From: Mucilaginibacter aquaedulcis
Lineage (GTDB): Bacteria > Bacteroidota > Bacteroidia > Sphingobacteriales > Sphingobacteriaceae
Reading direction: 5' to 3'
Length of the DNA stretch: 64,000 nt
Assembly: GCF_030409325.1 (NCBI RefSeq)
Contig: NZ_JAUFPR010000001.1
Location: 62,001-126,000 of the forward strand
Part shown: positions 8,101-15,497 of the stretch, piece after piece
Numbering within the stretch: position 1 is the first letter of the stretch
Layout: every line of letters begins with the position of its first letter
Translations under genes and position numbers: made by a program
Notes under the pieces: model-generated
The model's input: only the letters and a program-made list of their open reading frames with translations
The model's database searches: none
What the model was told of the DNA's origin: nothing

Positions 8101-8994
8101 ATGAAAAATATAACTGTAATTGGTTCAGGTACCATGGGAAATGGTATTGCACATACTTTTGCCCAGCATGGTTTCCATGTTTCGTTGGTTGATATCAATG
8201 GCGATGCTTTAAACAAAGCCATTCAAACCATTACCAGTAACCTTGATCGCCAGTTAAAAAAGGGCAGCATTGATGAACAGTTAAAGGCCCATACCTTGCT
8301 ACGTATTGAAACATTTACCGATTTAAAACAAGGAGCCGCAAAAGCCGACCTTGTAATAGAAGCGGCTACCGAAAACCGGGAAATTAAACTGAACCTTTTT
8401 AAACAACTGAGCGATATTTGCAGCGCGGATGTTATTCTTGCCTCCAACACCTCATCTATATCCATTACACAAATTGCTGCTGTCACTAAAAACCCGGGCA
8501 ATGTGATTGGAATGCATTTCATGAATCCCGTACCGGTAATGAAACTGGTAGAAGTAATCAGGGGATATGCTACTACTGATGAAACCACTGCTACCATTAT
8601 GCAATTGTCAAAAACTTTGGATAAAGATCCTGTAGAGGTGAATGACTATCCGGGCTTTGTGGCTAACCGTATTTTAATGCCCATGATAAACGAGGCCATT
8701 TACACGCTATATGAGGGTGTTGCGGGTGTTGAGGAGATAGATACGGTAATGAAATTGGGTATGGCCCACCCTATGGGCCCGTTGCAACTGGCAGATTTTA
8801 TAGGCCTTGATGTTTGCCTGGCTATTTTAAAAGTATTATATGATGGCTTCGGAAATCAAAAATATGCTCCTTGCCCTTTATTGGTAAATATGGTAACTGC
8901 CGGTCACTCAGGCATAAAATCGGGCAGTGGCTTTTACAAGTATACTCCGGGTAGCAAGGAATTGGTGGTTGCCGATAAATTTGCCGGTAAATAA
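8101..8994 (+). CDS. 3-hydroxyacyl-CoA (3-hydroxybutyryl-CoA) dehydrogenase
   Basis: This 297-residue NAD-dependent dehydrogenase has a short-chain acyl-CoA profile. The N-terminal Rossmann motif is GSGTMGNGIAHTFAQHG. The central motif ASNTSSISIT and the catalytic His in GMHFMNPVPVM follow, and the C-terminal dimerisation domain carries HPMGPLQLADFIGLD. Size and motifs match the Hbd/PaaH type rather than the large multifunctional FadB. It probably oxidises 3-hydroxyacyl-CoA in fatty-acid or branched-chain catabolism. No beta-oxidation partner is adjacent, so the exact pathway is open. Confidence 0.9.
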   Translation: MKNITVIGSGTMGNGIAHTFAQHGFHVSLVDINGDALNKAIQTITSNLDRQLKKGSIDEQLKAHTLLRIETFTDLKQGAAKADLVIEAATENREIKLNLFKQLSDICSADVILASNTSSISITQIAAVTKNPGNVIGMHFMNPVPVMKLVEVIRGYATTDETTATIMQLSKTLDKDPVEVNDYPGFVANRILMPMINEAIYTLYEGVAGVEEIDTVMKLGMAHPMGPLQLADFIGLDVCLAILKVLYDGFGNQKYAPCPLLVNMVTAGHSGIKSGSGFYKYTPGSKELVVADKFAGK

Positions 8995-9059
8995 TTAAAC
9001 TTTTTAATATTCATGCTGTCAAAAATTCTGTAATAATATAATACAAATAACATTTACAG

Positions 9060-9350
9060 ATGAAAAAGATAGCGAAAATAGGATTATTATTAGCCATAAC
9101 CGGCACCTTGTTCACCTCATGTGCTGCTGATTATTATGTAGCAGACCGACCTGCCGAACCCGTATACGTACGCCCTGCTGCCCCTTATCCCGGTGCCTAC
9201 TGGGTACCCGGCGAATGGGTATGGCGTAGCGGTAGATATACTTATGTAAATGGCTACTATGCCCGCCCTCGCCCCGGCCGCGTTTATGTACGTGGTTATT
9301 GGCATCCCGTTCGGCATGGCTATGCATGGCACAGAGGTTATTGGAGGTAG
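9060..9350 (+). CDS. WxxGxW/YXWXGXW-repeat small lipoprotein
   Basis: This 96-residue protein has a lipoprotein signal (lipobox-like LFTSC, Cys about 21). The mature part is a low-complexity run of Tyr, Trp, Arg and Pro with repeats such as YWVPGEWVWRSGRY, YVNGYY, YVRGYWHPVRHG and WHRGYW. This matches the YXWXGXW/WxxGxW repeat proteins frequent in Bacteroidota, which are envelope proteins of unknown role. It is basic apart from the N-terminus. The gene runs convergently toward argS across a long inverted repeat. Confidence 0.8.
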   Translation: MKKIAKIGLLLAITGTLFTSCAADYYVADRPAEPVYVRPAAPYPGAYWVPGEWVWRSGRYTYVNGYYARPRPGRVYVRGYWHPVRHGYAWHRGYWR

Positions 9351-9352
9351 GT

Positions 9353-9462
9353 AGCCCAAGCCCCCCAGCCCCCTAAAGGGGGAGCTTTTTGATGTGCATA
9401 ATTTAATTCGCAAATACCCAAACAGCAAAGCCCCCCCTTTAGGGGGCTGGGGGGCTTGGGCT
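9353..9462. repeat. Near-perfect 36-base inverted repeat between the WxxGxW gene and argS
   Basis: The arms at 9353-9388 and 9427-9462 match at 35 of 36 positions in inverted orientation around a 38-base loop. Each arm contains a mini-palindrome CCCCCTAAAGGGGG. The repeat fills almost the whole space between the two convergent stop codons. It looks like a dispersed repeat of the same C-rich family seen at 50.1, 51.5 and 56.7 kb, and would act as a very stable hairpin on either strand. Confidence 0.9.
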
Positions 9463-11229
9463 TTACATCCTTTCAGGCACATCAATACCCAGCAGGTTCA
9501 TGGCCTTGCTGATCACTTTTGCTGATGATGCGGATAGTTGCAGCCTGAATTGTTTTGATATTTCATCCTCGGCTTGCAAAATTGATTTTTCGTGATAGAA
9601 TTTATTATATGTTTTGGCCAGCTCATAGGCGTAATTAGCTATAACAGCCGGGCTGTATTCATTAGCAGCCGTACCAATTATATCAGGGAATTGGGTTAAC
9701 AATACAATCAGGTCACGTTCCACTGAAGCAAGCTCTGTTACTTCAATTTTGTTATTAAGCTGGTAACCGGCCTTACTCAACACCGATTTGATACGCGCGT
9801 GAGTGTATTGAATAAACGGCCCCGTATGTCCCTGGAAATCTACCGATTCATTCGGGTCAAATAGCAAGCGTTTTTTTGGATCAACCTTTAGCAGGAAGTA
9901 CTTAAGGGCACCCATACCTATGGTATGATACAATTGCAGTTTATCAGCTTCTGTAAAGCCATCAACTTTGCCCATTGCTTCGGTTTGCGCTTTGGCAGTG
10001 GCATTCATCTCGGCCATCAGGTCATCAGCATCAACCACGGTACCCTCACGTGATTTCATTTTACCGGAAGGTAGATCAACCATACCGTACGATAAGTGGA
10101 ACAAACCATCGGCACCGGCTTTACCTAACTTACGTAGTATCAGGAATAGTACCTTGAAATGGTAATCCTGCTCGTTACCTACCACATAAATAGATTTATC
10201 CATGTGGAATTCATTGTATTTTAACTGAGCAGTACCCAAATCCTGGGTAATGTATACCGAAGTACCGTCTGAACGCAATACCAGCTTTTCGTCGAGCCCG
10301 TCGGCTGTGAGGTCTATCCATACAGAACCATCTTCTTTTTTAAAGAAAACGCCTTTTTGCAAACCTTCCTCAATAATATCCTTTCCTAACAGGTAGGTAT
10401 TTGACTCGTAGTAATATTTATCAAAGCTAACGCCAAGCTGCTTGTAGGTTTCAGCAAAGCCAGCGTACACCCATTCGTTCATGGTTTTCCACAGCTTGAT
10501 CACCTCTGCATCACCTGCTTCCCATTTTTGCAGCATTTGCTGCGCTTCTTTTATAAAGGGAGCATTTTTCTTGGCTTCTTCTTCACTCTGGCCTTCAGCT
10601 TTTAACTCATCGATCTGGGTTTTATAAGCTTTATCAAACAGTACATAATATTTACCAACCAGATGATCGCCTTTTAAACCAGATGATTCCGGCGTTTCGC
10701 CGTTACCAAATTTTTGCCAGGCCAGCATTGATTTACATATATGTATACCACGGTCGTTAACCAGGTTAGCTTTCACCACTTCGTAACCGGCGGCACCCAA
10801 TATTTGTGCAACCGAATATCCTAACAGGTTGTTGCGGATATGACCAAGGTGCAGGGGTTTATTGGTATTGGGCGAGGAATACTCAACCATAACCTTTTGC
10901 CCATTGGGTTTTGCCACTGCAAAATCCTCAGCTAAAATATGATTGTATAACTGGCCAATCCAGTATTCATCAGTTATTGATATATTCAGAAAGCCTTTGA
11001 TCACGTTGAACGCGGCTATCTCTTTCAATTCATTTTTAAGGTACTCCCCTATTTCGGTACCCGTTTGCTCGGGCCCTTTTCGCGAAAATTTGGTAAACGG
11101 GAAGGTTACGATAGTTACCTGCCCTTCAAACTCTTTACGGGTTTCCTGTAAACTTATAGTAGCCGGGGCTACGTCTGTTTGATACAGTTGTTTTATTGCT
11201 TTAACAGCTGCTTCAATAATAAAATCCAT
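9463..11229 (-). CDS. argS: Arginyl-tRNA synthetase
   Basis: This class I aminoacyl-tRNA synthetase has 588 residues. The N-terminal Add1-like domain precedes the catalytic core with the HIGH-type motif in KPLHLGHIRNNLLG (about residue 135) and a KMSKS-type loop GKMKSREG, then a C-terminal DALR anticodon-binding domain (YTHARIKSVL onward). Length and order are standard. It is the only tRNA synthetase in the window. It is divergent from the arginine deiminase-like gene with 84 bases between the starts, which places three arginine-related starts in one neighbourhood. Confidence 0.97.
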   Translation of the reverse strand: MDFIIEAAVKAIKQLYQTDVAPATISLQETRKEFEGQVTIVTFPFTKFSRKGPEQTGTEIGEYLKNELKEIAAFNVIKGFLNISITDEYWIGQLYNHILAEDFAVAKPNGQKVMVEYSSPNTNKPLHLGHIRNNLLGYSVAQILGAAGYEVVKANLVNDRGIHICKSMLAWQKFGNGETPESSGLKGDHLVGKYYVLFDKAYKTQIDELKAEGQSEEEAKKNAPFIKEAQQMLQKWEAGDAEVIKLWKTMNEWVYAGFAETYKQLGVSFDKYYYESNTYLLGKDIIEEGLQKGVFFKKEDGSVWIDLTADGLDEKLVLRSDGTSVYITQDLGTAQLKYNEFHMDKSIYVVGNEQDYHFKVLFLILRKLGKAGADGLFHLSYGMVDLPSGKMKSREGTVVDADDLMAEMNATAKAQTEAMGKVDGFTEADKLQLYHTIGMGALKYFLLKVDPKKRLLFDPNESVDFQGHTGPFIQYTHARIKSVLSKAGYQLNNKIEVTELASVERDLIVLLTQFPDIIGTAANEYSPAVIANYAYELAKTYNKFYHEKSILQAEDEISKQFRLQLSASSAKVISKAMNLLGIDVPERM

Positions 11230-11313
11230 TCAGCAAAATTAAATAAATTGCTAATAACCTCGCTATAATAAAATATTGATTATTCTGAATAGATTTGTTG
11301 TTTATATCAATTT

Positions 11314-12756
11314 ATGATACTAACCAACAGCAATTTTAAAATAGATGTAACTTCTGAAATTGGCAACCTGCGTACTTTGCTGATCCATAGCCCTGATAGC
11401 GGTTTGGGTAAGGTGGTACCTTCAAAAGCCCAGGACTGGCTATTTGAAGATATTGTTCACCTGGATACCATGCGTAAAAACGAATATGATTATTACGTAA
11501 AACTTTTGCTTTATTTTTTAGATCCGGCCAAAATAAAAGGCAAACTGCAACAAATTGATAACGACGCGGAACGTTCTTTTTTTAAGCCAGACAATGCAGA
11601 TTTTCACGCTTCAAACCAGGTAATTGAGATACAAACCTTATTGGCCGATATTTTACAGGAAGACGATATACGCGAAAAACTGGTGGCCTCTGTTTGCGCC
11701 ATTGAAAGCTGTAACTACCGCCTGCAGGAGCAACTGACCAATACAGATCCTGTTGAACTGGCGAAAATATTCATCTCCGGATCACTAACCACCGAAGAGA
11801 TGATATTTGCGCCCATACCTAATTTAATATTTTCGAGAGATATAGGTATAGCGGTAAATAACCACATGCTTTTAAATAAACCGGCTAAAAAAGCCCGTTT
11901 CCGCGAAACTTTGCTGGCCCGTTATATATTTTTCAATCATCCGCTGTTTGCTGCTTACAGTAATAATATACTGGAGATACCTGAAACTGCCCAGCATTTT
12001 TTACGCCCTGGCGAAGATAACCTGGAAAAAACCACATTAGAAGGCGGCGATGTTATGATGGTGAGCCCTCAGCATTTAATTATCGGTTGCAGCGAACGAA
12101 CTTCCATAAGCGGTGCCAACGAGGCTATAAAGCTGTTATTTGAGAATAATGTGGTAAAAAAGGTAACCATTGTAAAAATTCCGCACAAGCGCGATTACAT
12201 GCATATTGATACCGTTTTTACTCAAATAAAACGCGATACCTGGGTACTGTTACGTTCATTGGCAGTTGCTGAAGCCCCAATTGAAGAACAGGAACCCATA
12301 TCATGGTTTGCTGATAAAAAACAAAAGGACAGGGCCGAGATCGTACAGTTTGAAAAAGATCAAAAGCCAAAACTTTTTAGCTGCATTGAAGATTTGCTGA
12401 CTGATATCAGCGAGAACGATTTGCAGAGTCCCAATAAAACAAAATTCATATACTCAGGTAACAATACTTTCCCTTTTGATGCCCGTGAGCAATGGACCGA
12501 TTCCTGCAACCTGCTGGCTATTAAAGAGGGCGTGGTTTTAGGCTACGACCGTAACGATAAAACGGTTGAAGCCTTTAAACAAAACGGTTTTAACATCATC
12601 AGGGTGAATGAGCTACTGGAGAAATTTGAAACCGGTGAACTTGATCCGCAAAAATTAACTGATACTTTAATTTTAATGCCTTCGGCAGAACTTTCCCGTG
12701 CCCGTGGTGGTTTTCATTGTATGAGTATGCCACTTTTAAGAGATAAGGTAATTTGA
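11314..12756 (+). CDS. Arginine deiminase-like enzyme (guanidine-modifying superfamily)
   Basis: This 480-residue protein is longer than classic ArcA (about 400). Signature positions of arginine deiminase are present: ASP in IFSRDIG, the EGGDVMM motif, the catalytic His in HIDTVFTQI and the catalytic Cys in GGFHCMSMPLL near the C-terminus. An insertion rich in Glu and Lys (about residues 325-375) lies between the His and Cys segments. It probably hydrolyses L-arginine to citrulline and ammonia. It is followed by a CtlX-like hydrolase, but no ornithine carbamoyltransferase or carbamate kinase lies nearby, so a standard ADI pathway is not shown. Confidence 0.8.
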   Translation: MILTNSNFKIDVTSEIGNLRTLLIHSPDSGLGKVVPSKAQDWLFEDIVHLDTMRKNEYDYYVKLLLYFLDPAKIKGKLQQIDNDAERSFFKPDNADFHASNQVIEIQTLLADILQEDDIREKLVASVCAIESCNYRLQEQLTNTDPVELAKIFISGSLTTEEMIFAPIPNLIFSRDIGIAVNNHMLLNKPAKKARFRETLLARYIFFNHPLFAAYSNNILEIPETAQHFLRPGEDNLEKTTLEGGDVMMVSPQHLIIGCSERTSISGANEAIKLLFENNVVKKVTIVKIPHKRDYMHIDTVFTQIKRDTWVLLRSLAVAEAPIEEQEPISWFADKKQKDRAEIVQFEKDQKPKLFSCIEDLLTDISENDLQSPNKTKFIYSGNNTFPFDAREQWTDSCNLLAIKEGVVLGYDRNDKTVEAFKQNGFNIIRVNELLEKFETGELDPQKLTDTLILMPSAELSRARGGFHCMSMPLLRDKVI

Positions 12757-12763
12757 GAAATTG

Positions 12764-12887
12764 TCTGAACCAGGATTAAACAGATTTCCTGGATTTTGAT
12801 TTTCAGGCGGATAAGAAATCCAAAAATCTCTCAAACATATAAATCGCAATTCGGACAAATTAAAACCTTAACAAATTCCGGTTCAGA
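12764..12887. repeat. Dispersed-type inverted repeat bounded by TCTGAACC / GGTTCAGA
   Basis: The ends TCTGAACC (12764-12771) and GGTTCAGA (12880-12887) are exact inverted repeats bracketing 108 bases of imperfectly complementary sequence, filling the gap between the deiminase-like and CtlX-like genes. Similar TCTGAACC-ended elements are, to my knowledge, common between genes in this family. Confidence 0.55.
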
Positions 12888-12902
12888 TAAAATTTAAAAT
12901 AC

Positions 12903-13829
12903 ATGACTAATCAACAATCCACCAGTAATATATTGATGATAAGGCCGGTTAGTTTCGGCTTTAATGAGCAAACAGCGGCCAGCAATGCCTTCCAAAACCG
13001 AGCTGCCGACCAGCAGTCTGTTCAGGATAAGGCTTTGGCGGAATTTGATGGCTTTGTTAAAATTTTAACGGACAATGGCATCAATGTTACCGTGGTTGAT
13101 GATACATTACATCCACACACGCCCGATTCTATTTTCCCTAATAACTGGGTATCCTTCCATGAAGATGGAGGTATTTTCTTATACCCAATGCAGGCAGAAA
13201 ACCGCCGCCTGGAGCGCAGGGAAGACATTATCAGCAAATTGGAAGATAGCTTTAAGGTTGGCCACATCATTGATCTGAGCCGGTTTGAGCACGACCATAA
13301 ATTTTTGGAAGGCACCGGCAGCATGGTGCTTGACCGTGAAAATAAAATTGCTTACGCTTGCCTGTCGCCGCGCACCGATAAGGAAACGCTGAATCTTTTT
13401 TGTGAACAAGCCGGTTATCAACCTATCAGCTTTGAAGCCTCAGATGCACAGGGCAAAGATATTTACCATACCAATGTGCTGATGTGCATCGGTAGCCACT
13501 TTGCCGTGATCTGTGCGGATAGCATCCCAAATCCGCATGAAAAAGTGGTGGTTTTAGAATCGCTCCGGTCAACGCATAAAGAGTTGGTTACCATAACGTT
13601 TGACCAAATGAACCGTTTTGCCGGCAATATGCTCGAATTAAAAAACAAAGCCGGGGAAAACCTGATCATCATGTCGAAAAATGCCTACCAGGTTTTAAAT
13701 GAAGATCAAAGATCAGTATTAGAAAAATATGGCAAATTGATTTATGCCGACATCAACAATATTGAAACTAATGGTGGTGGAAGCGCAAGGTGCATGATAG
13801 CCGAAGTACATTTGCCTGAGTTAAATTGA
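12903..13829 (+). CDS. ctlX: CtlX-like amidinotransferase-fold hydrolase (probable citrulline ureidase)
   Basis: This 308-residue protein matches the citrulline-utilisation hydrolase (CtlX) branch of the guanidine-modifying enzymes. It has the substrate loop FPNNWVSFHEDG, an acidic/Gly motif FLEGTGSMVLDR, a His in YHTNVLMCIG and the Cys in GGGSARCMIAE near the C-terminus, giving an E/H/C triad. Family members act on citrulline or dimethylarginine-like substrates. Position directly after a deiminase-like gene suggests arginine to citrulline to ornithine, but substrate choice is inferred. A 146-base gap with a repeat separates them. Confidence 0.78.
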   Translation: MTNQQSTSNILMIRPVSFGFNEQTAASNAFQNRAADQQSVQDKALAEFDGFVKILTDNGINVTVVDDTLHPHTPDSIFPNNWVSFHEDGGIFLYPMQAENRRLERREDIISKLEDSFKVGHIIDLSRFEHDHKFLEGTGSMVLDRENKIAYACLSPRTDKETLNLFCEQAGYQPISFEASDAQGKDIYHTNVLMCIGSHFAVICADSIPNPHEKVVVLESLRSTHKELVTITFDQMNRFAGNMLELKNKAGENLIIMSKNAYQVLNEDQRSVLEKYGKLIYADINNIETNGGGSARCMIAEVHLPELN

Positions 13830-13874
13830 AATTCGCCTCTCTCAACAAACTAAAATTTATAAATAAGGTAAATA

Positions 13875-14011
13875 AGACCTCCTCACACTCGCTGCTTGGA
13901 GGTCTAACCTAAACCTTATCACAATAAGTAAGTTGTAGAACTTACTTACATGCATCAATTATAAGTTTTAAATGCTTTTTTAGTTAAAAAAATACGCTTA
14001 GTTTTTTAACT
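13875..14011. repeat. Structured repeat, copy 1 (four potential hairpins)
   Basis: This element is homologous to the copy at 14195-14325. It begins with stem AGACCTCC/GGAGGTCT (13875-13882/13898-13905) around a loop ending CGCTGCTT, then ACCTAAAC, a small CTTAT/ATAAG stem, a perfect AAGTAAGTT-GTAG-AACTTACTT hairpin, and a terminal AGTTAAAAAA/TTTTTTAACT stem (13982-13991/14002-14011) whose loop contains TACGCTTA. No coding potential is seen. It may be a structured RNA, a double terminator or a REP-type repeat. Confidence 0.7.
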
Positions 14012-14090
14012 TTTTTTAACAACTATAATAAAGTTCATTTTTTGCTGTTATTAGCAGCTATACTCTGTATACTACTCAAAAAAAATCAAT

Positions 14091-14118
14091 AAAAAACCCC
14101 AACCTATAATGGTCAGGG
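14091..14118 (-). terminator. Terminator for minus-strand transcripts from the orphan gene
   Basis: On the minus strand, CCCTGACC pairs with GGTTGGGG (two wobbles) over a six-base loop and is followed by six T residues. A transcript of the gene at 14431-15168 reaching here would contain copy 2 of the structured repeat in its 3' untranslated region. Confidence 0.65.
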
Positions 14119-14194
14119 CTAATAAACTCTAAGTTATCCTTAATGCTTCAATGTTTATTTTTGATATAATAAATTAGTGATCGACAAAAATTTA

Positions 14195-14325
14195 AGACCT
14201 CCTTGCAATCGCTGCTCGGAGGTCTCTACCTAAACTTAAAATAAGTTTAGGATAAGGATTGCTTTATCCCTCAATAATAAGAAGTTAAACATATCCAATG
14301 TGTAAAAAATACGCTTATATTTTTT
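14195..14325. repeat. Structured repeat, copy 2
   Basis: It shares the first stem AGACCTCC/GGAGGTCT (14195-14202/14218-14225), the loop end CGCTGCT, the block ACCTAAAC, a TCAAT-ATAAG block and AAAAAATACGCTTA with copy 1. The middle hairpins are kept with different bases: CCTAAACTTA-AAA-TAAGTTTAGG (14229-14251), then GGATAA/TTATCC (14250-14255/14264-14269). The last stem is AAAAAATA/TATTTTTT around CGCTTA. Retained pairing with changed bases suggests selection on structure. Confidence 0.7.
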
Positions 14326-14430
14326 CGCTACCAATCCAGGCAATTTCTAATCTGTGTTTAATCTGCTCATTTTAACAGCTTAGTAAAGCCTTTTTAAATT
14401 GCAATTACTCCAATCAGTTGTGATAAATAT

Positions 14431-15168
14431 TTAGATTTTATTAAGTTCTTTATACAATGCCCGATGAAATTCTTTTATCCCTTCATATGATGTATATAAT
14501 AACTTCAAAATAAAAATATTGGATTCTTTAAACTTAAATTCAGCGTTCTCAATTACTCTTAAAAGTTTATCAGTTGATTCCACTTTTCCGTTTTTAATTA
14601 TGACATCATTCTCTTGTTTTACACCATCTACATAATTGCCAGATATCTTTATGTTAGAATTACCACCTACAGGCAAATTTATATGATTTGCGAAGTTTAT
14701 TTCTGCGACAGATGTTTCCTTTACTTGTTCTTCTTTTGTCTTGTGCTTAATGTTTTTAGTTAGCTTGCAAATGTTTGTTAACCAATGTTGGTTATTATCA
14801 AAATATTGGATTGAAGATATTATACCATAAACATTTGGCAAATATTGTTTTATCTGTGGGATTGATTTTTCCAATTCAGCTTCAGTTTCCTTATATGGAA
14901 AATAATCATTTTGTTTTTTTCTTTTAGTATTGTGTTTTAACATTTCTGCATCGACCTTTTCCATTATATCATTGTTAGCCCAATCAAGACACATTCTAAG
15001 GTTTAAAATTAAATTCATTACCTCTATTGAATCTAATTCGACTTTGTTTAAATCCTCACCTGCTTCCTTTTCGAAAGTTTTTAACTTTTTCATTCTATTT
15101 TCTATGCTATTAAGCAATTCCTTTATATTTATTTCATTTATCATATTATTATATTTTTTTAGTTTCAT
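14431..15168 (-). CDS. Orphan AT-rich hypothetical protein
   Basis: This protein of up to 245 residues belongs to no family I recognise; the start may be Met9 (MINEINIKELL). It is helical, highly charged and Lys/Asn/Ile-rich, with no signal peptide or membrane segment. Residues about 1-110 are a helical region with LRMCLDWANNDIME and NDYFPYKETEAELEKSI. Residues about 150-215 form a probable beta-rich segment (INLPVGGNSNIKISGNYVDG, DVIIKNGKVES), with a helical end. Base composition is visibly more AT-rich than the flanking arginine genes, and it lies in the opposite orientation between ctlX and the arginine decarboxylase gene, suggesting acquisition by transfer. Confidence 0.6.
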   Translation of the reverse strand: MKLKKYNNMINEINIKELLNSIENRMKKLKTFEKEAGEDLNKVELDSIEVMNLILNLRMCLDWANNDIMEKVDAEMLKHNTKRKKQNDYFPYKETEAELEKSIPQIKQYLPNVYGIISSIQYFDNNQHWLTNICKLTKNIKHKTKEEQVKETSVAEINFANHINLPVGGNSNIKISGNYVDGVKQENDVIIKNGKVESTDKLLRVIENAEFKFKESNIFILKLLYTSYEGIKEFHRALYKELNKI

Positions 15169-15446
15169 GAAGATACGACTAACTGTTAATTATAAAGGTC
15201 ATGTTGAAAATCATGTTTTGAATGTGTATCCTAAGGCTGCTAAAATATAATATTCAACTTTTTTTCAGCTCGAACATATATAAACATATCATCTAATATT
15301 TATTGATAATCAACCAGATTCAATTAAAAGTACTCGGAGCGGAATTATAAATAATGCTGTTTAAGTCTGATACCAGCATCCTTATAATAAGCCATAAACC
15401 TTACTCGCAAATAAATTACATTCAAACCATAAATTTTATCCCAACA

Positions 15447-15482
15447 TTTGGCACTTAATTCCGTTTAAAAATTACATTTTTG
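15447..15482 (+). promoter_or_regulatory. Candidate promoter of the arginine decarboxylase gene
   Basis: TTTG (15447-15450) lies 22 bases before TACATTTTTG (15473-15482), resembling the Bacteroidota -33/-7 pair TTTG and TAnnTTTG with two extra T. The start codon is at 15498. The rest of the 15169-15497 gap holds the upstream region of the orphan gene; I see nothing else in it. Confidence 0.45.
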
Positions 15483-15497
15483 CCAAAATTTTAAAGG

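Noticed and set aside
9353..9462. Insertion sequence terminal repeats
   Set aside because: Only 38 bases lie between the arms, too short to carry a transposase, and no target duplication was visible.
13875..14325. CRISPR array or attC-like integron cassette
   Set aside because: Only two diverged copies separated by unrelated sequence, no spacers of equal length, no cas or integrase.
14930..15250. A 106-codon plus-strand frame overlapping the orphan gene
   Set aside because: It runs antisense to the orphan gene and is mainly low-complexity Phe/Ile/Ser, as expected from AT-rich antisense sequence.
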